Shown here piece by piece: positions 6,722-11,199 of a stretch of DNA of 11,199 bases; the stretch's first letter is position 1; every line of letters starts with the position of its first letter. Location: positions 1 to 11,199 of the forward strand of contig JAUPKV010000172.1 in the NCBI GenBank assembly GCA_030837265.1, given 5' to 3'. Below the pieces are notes generated by a model, which saw only the letters and a list, made by a program, of their open reading frames with translations, did no database searches and was not told where the DNA came from. The stretch is from Methanobacteriota archaeon (GTDB lineage: Archaea > Halobacteriota > Methanosarcinia > Methanosarcinales > Methanosarcinaceae). Both the position numbers and the translations under genes were made by a program.

Positions 6722-6740
6722 AAACAGAATAATTCTGTTT
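6722..6740 (-). terminator. Perfect palindrome overlapping the stop codon of the secreted protein gene
   Basis: AAACAGAAT (6722-6730) and ATTCTGTTT (6732-6740) are perfect inverted copies around one base. On the minus strand the repeat starts inside the TAA stop (6739-6741) and is followed by a T-rich stretch (TTATTATTTC), the layout of an intrinsic terminator. Another short palindrome, AGAATATTCT, lies further along at 6692-6701. Confidence 0.55.
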
Positions 6741-7062
6741 AAGATATAAATTGGTTTATGAAAACGTTTAAGTTCTCAGTAGCTGTGTCCGAACTTATAC
6801 AAAATGGCAAATTAGTGAATTTTATAGTTAAAGTAGATTCACCATCCCAACAAAAATATGCGGATGCGCCCATATATGATATTTCACCACTATCTCCTGA
6901 TGGAACAGAAATACCATAATTCTCAACGTATGTTTTTATTGAGCTAAATACAGCAGGTGTAACCTTCGAAAATGTTTGAGGTTCACAACTTTGGGCACCT
7001 GCTAAACCAATTGTAAGAACTAAGCTTATTAGTAAAAAATAAGCTTTCGTTTTAATATTCAT
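6739..7062 (-). CDS. Small secreted protein of unknown function
   Basis: 107 aa. Residues 1-23 form a clear Sec signal peptide: positively charged start (NIKTK), hydrophobic core (YFLLISLVLTIGLAG) and a likely signal peptidase cut after AGA at 23. The mature part is about 84 residues with three cysteines (26, 71, 88), two of which could form a disulfide outside the cell. It looks beta-rich and contains YFCWDGESTLTIKF (69-82). I recognise no family. The ATG start has GGAG (7071-7074) 8 nt upstream, and a TATA candidate lies at 7091-7104. The gene is monocistronic, with a palindromic terminator at its stop. Signal peptide and ribosome site make it a convincing gene despite its size. Confidence 0.75.
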   Translation of the reverse strand: MNIKTKAYFLLISLVLTIGLAGAQSCEPQTFSKVTPAVFSSIKTYVENYGISVPSGDSGEISYMGASAYFCWDGESTLTIKFTNLPFCISSDTATENLNVFINQFIS

Positions 7063-7090
7063 AATTATCTCTCCATCTAATATCTTGACG

Positions 7091-7104
7091 CTTAATATAT
7101 AATT
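7091..7104 (-). promoter_or_regulatory. Candidate TATA box for the secreted protein gene
   Basis: The minus strand reads AATTATATATTAAG, 29-42 nt before the ATG. Initiation about 25 nt downstream would fall next to the GGAG ribosome site, so the leader would be very short. Good sequence, uncertain spacing. Confidence 0.45.
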
Positions 7105-7458
7105 GAAGATCTAAACGCTTCATTCGAACGATTTCTATTTTTTTGTTTTTTATGAGGACTTACACCGATACAGGAAAATTAACTTGATGTTTATTGAGGC
7201 ATGGCGTATCATTTGCTAATCGTTCTGCAATTACAGCATAAGTCCAAATTATATATCCCGCCAATTTATCTCATTGATTAATTGGTAAAGACAATCATTA
7301 ATTAACCAGGTCAAATATAAGAATACTTACCCGAATAATTCTTTTTATTGAATTATATTTACAAAAAAAGCTTTACTTAGCATCATATTTAGATATAAAA
7401 TTTTAATAATGCTTTAAATTGATTTTTAGGGATAATTGATTTTGAGGGATTAATGATT

Positions 7459-7521
7459 CTATTTACTAAATTCCCAAGTGACCGATCGGATTCTACGCTT
7501 GTCATAACTTGTTTCACCCAT
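7459..7521 (-). CDS. 20-codon mini-ORF or gene-start remnant with strong ribosome site
   Basis: The minus strand has GAGAGGAGTG and, 6 nt after its GGAG (7528-7531), an ATG followed by 20 codons ending in TAG (7459-7461). The peptide is basic and soluble (SYDKRRIRSVTWEF). Such a ribosome site is as good as any in the window, so this is either a real short peptide, a leader peptide, or the intact 5' end of a gene whose remainder has been lost; the sequence beyond the stop is AT-rich and non-coding. If TAG were read as pyrrolysine only two more residues would be added before TAA. No family is recognised. Confidence 0.35.
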   Translation of the reverse strand: MGETSYDKRRIRSVTWEFSK

Positions 7522-7674
7522 CAATCACTCCTCTCTATTTAATATTCTTAGGTATTCTTCCACCAGGGACTTTCCATACAAAAATAATCAGGTAAATATA
7601 AAAATTATTTCATCCTGAGAAGATAATTTCCCATCCCTATTACCGGATAATTCCTGTTTCTGAAGGCAAGTTTA

Positions 7675-8160
7675 TCAGATATCAAAGTTAACCTTAGATA
7701 TTTCGCAATGAGGCACATTGCTAATTTGAACGCCCTCTGTTGTTCCTGTAATCTCCAGACTGTTGAATTCATTTGAACCGCAGAGAACGTCCTGATTAGG
7801 GTGTGTACCGGGCGTGATACTACAGCTTATAACAGTTTTTTTACCAGCTGACACTACTATTGGCAGTCTTGGTGATGCAGGATGGTTCTTTGGAAGCACT
7901 ATTAATGGTGACCTGATTTCCCGGATCATGAAGAGCACGCATTTAAGCCCTTTCTCAGTTTTTTCATCCAAAGAAAGCGCAGAAGCAACAATCAGGTCAT
8001 CCGGTTCCAATCCAAGCACAATCTCGTCTTTTTCGGTTTCCAAAAAGAACTGCCCATTAGTACCTACTTTCACAATTGCCACTATTCCTGCAGTGCCACG
8101 CAGGAGAAGCATTTCATTTTCCGCCAAAGAAACGTCTCTGGAAAAAGTAGGATTTTTCAT
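7675..8160 (-). CDS. Conserved-looking hypothetical protein, second gene of a two-gene unit
   Basis: 161 aa, no signal peptide or membrane segment, with many short hydrophobic strands, so probably a cytoplasmic beta-rich protein. Notable segments are LRGTAGIVAIVKV (20-32), SPLIVLPKNHPASPRLPIVV (84-103) and PGTHPNQDVLCGSNEFNSL (117-135). Cysteines are at 74, 113, 127 and 152, not in a metal-binding pattern. I do not recognise the family. It begins 25 nt after the stop of the zinc-ribbon gene on the same strand, which suggests one transcript. No Shine-Dalgarno site precedes its ATG; TTTATATAA (8168-8176) lies there instead but seems too close to serve as its promoter unless translation begins at Met17. 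The stop is TGA. Confidence 0.75.
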   Translation of the reverse strand: MKNPTFSRDVSLAENEMLLLRGTAGIVAIVKVGTNGQFFLETEKDEIVLGLEPDDLIVASALSLDEKTEKGLKCVLFMIREIRSPLIVLPKNHPASPRLPIVVSAGKKTVISCSITPGTHPNQDVLCGSNEFNSLEITGTTEGVQISNVPHCEISKVNFDI

Positions 8161-8185
8161 GTAAAAATTATATAAATGATTGGTT

Positions 8186-8338
8186 TCAGGCTTCCGCTAC
8201 ATTTTTAGACAGGCAGGAAGGACATTTAACATTCTTGCCAATACCTTTGAATCTATTTCCACAGTCCTTGCATACATAATCTTTAGGATGAATCTGATCT
8301 TCCATTTCTACGTCAAACGAATCTCCAACACTACACAT
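8186..8338 (-). CDS. 50-aa zinc-ribbon protein
   Basis: A short gene encoding 50 residues with a classical zinc ribbon: CKDCGNRF (Cys23, Cys26) and KCPSC (Cys39, Cys42), that is CxxC-12x-CxxC. The N-terminal 20 residues are acidic; there is an extra Cys at position 2. Such mini zinc ribbons often act as nucleic-acid or protein-binding accessory factors, but no specific role can be given. The ATG (8336-8338) has GAGGT (8346-8350) 7 nt upstream, a good ribosome site; the stop is TGA. It is followed after 25 nt by the 161-aa unknown gene, probably in the same operon. An AT-rich stretch at about 8375-8400 on the minus strand (TTATAATAA, TTATATGC) could hold the promoter. Confidence 0.8.
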   Translation of the reverse strand: MCSVGDSFDVEMEDQIHPKDYVCKDCGNRFKGIGKNVKCPSCLSKNVAEA

Positions 8339-8490
8339 TATTATTACCTCAGCATTTTATTAAAGAACTTACTGGCTTATTATAAGAGCATATAACGCTT
8401 ATACTCTTTAATCATTACTCATGCTAATCTAATTAATACCTTTCCATAAATATCCGTAGCAATCAAAGCAGTAGCTAATAGATTCCAGCT

Positions 8491-8982
8491 TTATGCATAT
8501 TCGTTGTAAGCTATAATTTCTTCGAGAGCTTTTCTTGGCCTGGCGGCGGGAGATTCGTCAGGAACACCTACAGTTAACAAAGCGACAACTTTTCTGTCCT
8601 GAGGTATCTTAAGTATCTTCTTAACATCTTCCTCGTTGAAAGTACCTATCCAGCAGGTTCCAAGTCCTAGCTCGACGGCTTCAAGGACGATGTGTTCAAG
8701 GGCAATGGCAAGGTCTACCTGGTGCCACTTTTGGGTAGAATCTCCAATGCCTGCGATGACGTGCGAAGCAGTACCTACGAAGGACTGGTTACTGCAAGCT
8801 GAAACAAGCTGGTTTTTTATTTGTTCATTTTCAACAACAATGAACTTCCAGTTCTGCCGGTTCGCAGCCGAAGGCGCAAGCCTTGCAGTCTCCAGTAGTT
8901 TTTCAATCTTGTCCTTCGGTATGAGTTCTTTTTTATAAGCCCTTATGCTTCTCCTGTCCATGATAGTATCATATACTTCCAT
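8491..8982 (-). CDS. Nitroreductase family FMN-dependent oxidoreductase
   Basis: 163 aa, at the short end for nitroreductases (usually 165-220). It has the FMN phosphate-binding RRSIRAY (10-16), APSAANRQNWKF (36-47), the mid-chain dimer helix with LAIALEHIVLEAVELGLGTCWIGTF (91-115) and VGVPDESP (138-145) before a short C-terminal helix. Such enzymes work as homodimers with FMN and use NAD(P)H, or in methanogens perhaps other reduced carriers, to reduce nitro groups, quinones or flavins; the natural substrate is unknown. The ATG is preceded by AAGGTGAG (8989-8996) 6 nt upstream. The stop is TAA. Flanking genes are separate units, so context says nothing about the substrate. Confidence 0.92.
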   Translation of the reverse strand: MEVYDTIMDRRSIRAYKKELIPKDKIEKLLETARLAPSAANRQNWKFIVVENEQIKNQLVSACSNQSFVGTASHVIAGIGDSTQKWHQVDLAIALEHIVLEAVELGLGTCWIGTFNEEDVKKILKIPQDRKVVALLTVGVPDESPAARPRKALEEIIAYNEYA

Positions 8983-9152
8983 ATTATTCTCACCTTCATC
9001 AGAACTATGGATTATTTCTGTATCTATTGATATTGCTTATAGCCCTACTGTATTATAATCCTGTATTCTGTATTGAGATGTCAAGCACCGGATGAATGTA
9101 AAAAAGCAGGTTGAAACCTAAAATAAGAATGTAATCTCTTCGAAAGAAATCC

Positions 9153-9176
9153 CGGGGAAATAAAATCACTTCCCCG
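9153..9176 (-). terminator. Hairpin after the small membrane protein gene
   Basis: CGGGGAA (9153-9159) pairs with TTCCCCG (9170-9176) around a 10-nt loop, 12 nt after the stop of the minus-strand 72-aa gene, and is followed on that strand by GGGATTTCTTTC. It is placed where a terminator is expected. Confidence 0.5.
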
Positions 9177-9188
9177 TAGTAGTCGCGT

Positions 9189-9407
9189 TTAATAATTAAT
9201 CGGATTAGAACCGTACCTTGTACCTGTTGTTTTTTCTTCGTCTACTTTTATTTTGTGCGATGCCTTTTCAGTTGCATGTTGTACTTCTTCTTTTACTTTC
9301 TGCCAACCACACAACCAGCAACCTTCCTGGTGCGACATATGTTTTACAACACAAGCCAATCCTATTAATGCTAAAATATAAACAACTATTTCCATAAATT
9401 TATGCAT
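9189..9407 (-). CDS. Small membrane-anchored CxxC protein
   Basis: 72 aa. Residues ~6-22 (EIVVYILALIGLACVVK) form one membrane-spanning or anchoring helix, followed by HMSHQEGCWLCGW, where Cys30 and Cys33 make a CxxC pair next to His residues at 23 and 26. That could be a metal site or a redox pair at the membrane surface. The rest is a charged tail (KVKEEVQHATEKASHK). I recognise no family. The ATG at 9405-9407 has GGGGTAA upstream on the minus strand; Met5 is an alternative start. The stop is TAA and a hairpin follows. It is divergent from the PHP gene. A convincing small gene of unknown role. Confidence 0.7.
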   Translation of the reverse strand: MHKFMEIVVYILALIGLACVVKHMSHQEGCWLCGWQKVKEEVQHATEKASHKIKVDEEKTTGTRYGSNPINY

Positions 9408-9555
9408 AATAGTTACCCCAAACTATTATTGTACCTTATCGTTTATGAATATACGCAAACAAGCAGAAAACTATCACTGTAATAAGACCACATACTTTAC
9501 ATATTGTAACATCGGTAAGGTGAATGTTAAAATCAAGTGGGAAACAATTAACAAG

Positions 9556-9563
9556 TTAAATAA
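9556..9563 (+). promoter_or_regulatory. Candidate TATA box and start region of the PHP gene
   Basis: TTAAATAA lies about 25 nt before the GTG codons at 9580 and 9589. Initiation in this area would give a leaderless or near-leaderless mRNA. GGTGA (9579-9583) sits 5 nt before the GTG at 9589 and could serve as ribosome site, so the two signals compete slightly. Confidence 0.4.
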
Positions 9564-9588
9564 AACTTCTGTAAACACGGTGATCCGA

Positions 9589-10236
9589 GTGATTGATCTC
9601 CATACTCACACAATTTTCAGTGACGGGGAACTTCTTCCCAGTGAACTTGTCCGACGGGCAGTTATCCATGGCTACGAAGCTATTGCAATTACTGACCACG
9701 CTGATTATACCAATCTCGAGTATCTTATTGATACAGCAAGAAAAGCAAAGTACCTGGAAAAAGAGTGGGACATTCGTGTCCTGGCCGGAGTCGAACTGAC
9801 TCATGTGCCTCCAAGAAAGATTGCCCCCCTGGCGAAAAAAGCAAAAGACCTGGGTGCGGAAATTGTTGTCGTGCATGGAGAAACTATAGCTGAACCGGTT
9901 GCATCCGGCACTAACGCAGTTTCTGCCGCCTGTGAATATGTAGATATCCTTGCTCATCCCGGGCTAATCTCTGAAGCAGATGTCGAGGCTGCGAAAGAAA
10001 ATAATGTTTGTCTTGAGATTACTGCCAGAAATGGACACAATAGGACCAATGGTCATGTTTCCAGGCTTTCACTCGAAATAGGTGCAACTCTTCTGGTAAA
10101 CACTGACACCCATGCACCTGAGAACCTGATAACCGATGAAACCGCTTTAAAAATAGCAATTGGAGCCGGTCTTACTGAAGTACAGGCAAAAGATGTGTTA
10201 AGGGCTTCTGCGAAAAAGGTGGCAGAGATAGTTTGA
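9589..10236 (+). CDS. PHP-domain metal-dependent phosphoesterase (histidinol-phosphatase-like)
   Basis: 215 aa from the chosen GTG. The PHP metal-binding motifs are present in order: DLHTHT (His5, His7), SDGE (Asp12), ITDHAD (Asp36, His37), GVEL (Glu69), VVHGET (His96), DILAHPG (His123) and NTDTHAPE (Asp173, His175). PHP proteins hydrolyse phosphoester bonds with two or three metal ions; in archaea many are annotated as histidinol-phosphatase-like, but no histidine biosynthesis gene is nearby, so the substrate is open. The frame is open back to an ATG at 9445, adding 48 residues, but that part has no PHP similarity, looks like AT-rich leader and would leave only 37 nt for two divergent promoters. 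GTG 9589 with GGTGA, or GTG 9580, fits the family start. The stop is TGA. Confidence 0.9.
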   Translation: MIDLHTHTIFSDGELLPSELVRRAVIHGYEAIAITDHADYTNLEYLIDTARKAKYLEKEWDIRVLAGVELTHVPPRKIAPLAKKAKDLGAEIVVVHGETIAEPVASGTNAVSAACEYVDILAHPGLISEADVEAAKENNVCLEITARNGHNRTNGHVSRLSLEIGATLLVNTDTHAPENLITDETALKIAIGAGLTEVQAKDVLRASAKKVAEIV

Positions 10237-10256
10237 TAAACTACTGCAAAGAGAGA

Positions 10257-10265
10257 TTTATATAA
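10257..10265 (+). promoter_or_regulatory. Candidate TATA box for the UbiB-like gene
   Basis: TTTATATAA preceded by purine-rich AAAGAGAGA (a good BRE-like sequence) lies 157 nt before the ATG at 10422. Initiation near 10287 would give a 5' leader of about 135 nt, long for an archaeal mRNA. The best-looking promoter in the window by sequence. Confidence 0.5.
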
Positions 10266-10421
10266 CCCAAAATATTACTTCATTTATTTAAGTTTTTTAA
10301 ACAGGTGATCCTTTTAAGTTTTCTAATATGTCTATTCCTGAATTGCAAATGCATATATTCCTTATGCCCGTATCTGGCGAAAACAAACTCTATTAAACAA
10401 TAAAGACTAATTTATAGAGAG

Positions 10422-11199
10422 ATGCTTGGAAAAACAAAGCGCTATTTTAAGGTTACAAAAGTTCTCTTTAAATATAACCTTATTCCGGAACTCTATCGGG
10501 ACCTGCGTAAAGATTATATTTCGAATCCGGAGTGCACCTGTACTTTTGATCTGGAAAACAGGCAGACAGCTGTAAAACTCAGGCAGGCTTTCGAGGAGCT
10601 GGGTCCAACCTTCATCAAAATGGGACAGACCATGAGCAAACGGCCGGACCTTGTTCCCCAACCTTATGTTACGGAAATGGCAAACTTGCAGGATAAGGTT
10701 AAACCGTTGCCTTTTGAGGATATGGCAGAATCCCTTGACCTTGCATGCATTTGTGAGTTTAAGACACGGGAAGAGCGTAGTCGGAAAAAAACCAAAGTAG
10801 AACTTAAAGCGGAAAGGGAAAGAAGAGCAAAAGCATTTGTTGGTATTTTTGACAGCTTTGATACAAATCCCATTGCTAGCGGCTCTATTGCACAGGTCTA
10901 CAAAGGTGTGCTGGAAGGCAAACCCGTGGCTGTAAAAATTCTTCGTCCGCATCTCATTGATATTATAAACATCGACCTCTCTATTCTGGACGATTTCAAG
11001 CCTATAATGAAAAAAATCCTTGGAGTAGGAGGTAACTTTGACATTGATGCTTTTTTGCTGGAAATTAGAGAGATGCTCACGCGGGAAGTGGATCTCATAA
11101 TCGAAGCCGTTAGCATGAGACGTTTTGAAGACAATTTCAAAAATGTGAAAAATGTTGCAGTACCTAAAATCTATCCTGACTACTGCTCTACCAATATCC
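10422..11199 (+). CDS. UbiB/ABC1 (ADCK) family atypical kinase, 3' end outside window
   Basis: The first 259 codons are present; family members run ~500-560 aa, so about half is missing. Visible motifs are the diagnostic KxGQ (IKMGQTMSKRPDLVP, Lys66-Gln69), the Ala-rich nucleotide loop here as ASGSIAQVYKG (152-162), the VAVK lysine (Lys172), RPHLIDIINIDLSIL and the ExD-type segment REVDLIIEAVSMRRF (221-235). These are membrane-associated protein-kinase-like ATPases; bacterial UbiB and mitochondrial COQ8 support ubiquinone synthesis. Methanosarcina makes methanophenazine rather than ubiquinone, so a role in isoprenoid lipid or carrier metabolism is only a guess. Between LPFED (96-100) and FDSFD (143-147) a charged insert (about 112-137) is longer than in typical members. 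The ATG is preceded only by a weak GAGAG. Confidence 0.9.
   Translation, partial: MLGKTKRYFKVTKVLFKYNLIPELYRDLRKDYISNPECTCTFDLENRQTAVKLRQAFEELGPTFIKMGQTMSKRPDLVPQPYVTEMANLQDKVKPLPFEDMAESLDLACICEFKTREERSRKKTKVELKAERERRAKAFVGIFDSFDTNPIASGSIAQVYKGVLEGKPVAVKILRPHLIDIINIDLSILDDFKPIMKKILGVGGNFDIDAFLLEIREMLTREVDLIIEAVSMRRFEDNFKNVKNVAVPKIYPDYCSTNI

Larger units (their letters stand above)
7063..7674. other. Long AT-rich intergenic region with a mini-ORF
   Basis: About 610 nt between the secreted protein gene and the 161-aa gene, both on the minus strand. It holds the TATA candidate at 7091-7104, the 20-codon mini-ORF at 7459-7521, and a T-rich stretch on the minus strand (about 7597-7612) that may end the transcript of the 161-aa gene. 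Nothing else is identifiable; 7130-7450 has no supported coding frame on either strand. Confidence 0.5.

Noticed and set aside
7814..8164. 116-codon plus-strand frame opposite the 161-aa gene
   Set aside because: Mirror image of the minus-strand frame. The minus gene is preferred because it is closely linked to the zinc-ribbon gene.
8168..8176. TTTATATAA as promoter of the 161-aa gene
   Set aside because: It is only 8 nt before the ATG, so initiation would fall inside the gene; more likely chance AT-richness in the short operon spacer, unless Met17 is the true start.
8180..8395. 71-codon plus-strand frame over the zinc-ribbon gene
   Set aside because: The minus strand encodes a clean CxxC/CxxC zinc ribbon with a ribosome site; the plus frame has none.
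9445..9588. 48-codon N-terminal extension of the PHP protein from an ATG at 9445
   Set aside because: No similarity to the family, AT-rich leader-like codons, and a better start (GTG with GGTGA) directly before the conserved DLHTHT.
9556..9957. 133-codon minus-strand frame opposite the PHP gene
   Set aside because: Antisense of the metal-binding domain coding sequence, no independent support.
10407..10952. 181-codon minus-strand frame across the UbiB-like gene start
   Set aside because: The plus strand has unmistakable UbiB motifs here; the reverse chain matches nothing.

Overview
The window looks like chromosomal DNA of a methanogenic archaeon of the genus Methanosarcina or a close relative. 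The evidence is an archaeal class-1 release factor (aRF1) of the divergent second type described from Methanosarcinaceae, a UPF0282 metallo-beta-lactamase protein, an archaeal PspA with a fused C-terminal domain, an archaeal UbiB-like kinase, TATA-type promoter elements, Shine-Dalgarno sites matching an archaeal 16S tail, and moderate GC coding regions separated by very AT-rich gaps. The species cannot be fixed by eye.

Layout: (1) 1-1441: a short structured 3' region, then the aRF1-like gene on the minus strand. (2) 1767-2804: a PspA/IM30 protein with a C-terminal PspA-associated domain, on the plus strand and divergent from aRF1, followed by a strong hairpin. (3) About 2970-4640: an eroded, accessory-looking patch. 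It holds the last 50 codons of a universal stress protein, two overlapping orphan frames ending in TAG, a 14-copy ATT microsatellite, palindromic junction-like DNA and a short GC-rich remnant of an Old Yellow Enzyme gene. (4) 4641-6505: two minus-strand enzyme genes, a cofactor-dependent phosphoglycerate mutase-like phosphatase and the UPF0282 protein, separated by a spacer with an 11-bp tandem repeat. (5) 6739-9407: minus-strand small genes, namely a secreted 107-aa protein, a 20-codon mini-ORF with a good ribosome site, a two-gene unit (161-aa unknown protein plus a 50-aa zinc ribbon), a nitroreductase and a 72-aa membrane-anchored CxxC protein. (6) 9589-11199: on the plus strand, a PHP-domain phosphoesterase and the first 259 codons of a UbiB/ABC1-family kinase that runs off the window.

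The genes do not form one pathway. The most notable protein is the aRF1 paralogue: its GGQ hydrolysis motif is intact, but two of the three motifs that contact the stop codon are altered (NIKS to NINS, and GTx to GPE). That agrees with published work in which only one of two Methanosarcina barkeri aRF1 proteins was active in termination. The TAG-terminated frames sit mainly among the orphan and degenerate sequences, as expected where TAG is rare in native genes because it can encode pyrrolysine. No tRNA, rRNA, CRISPR array or complete insertion sequence was seen.
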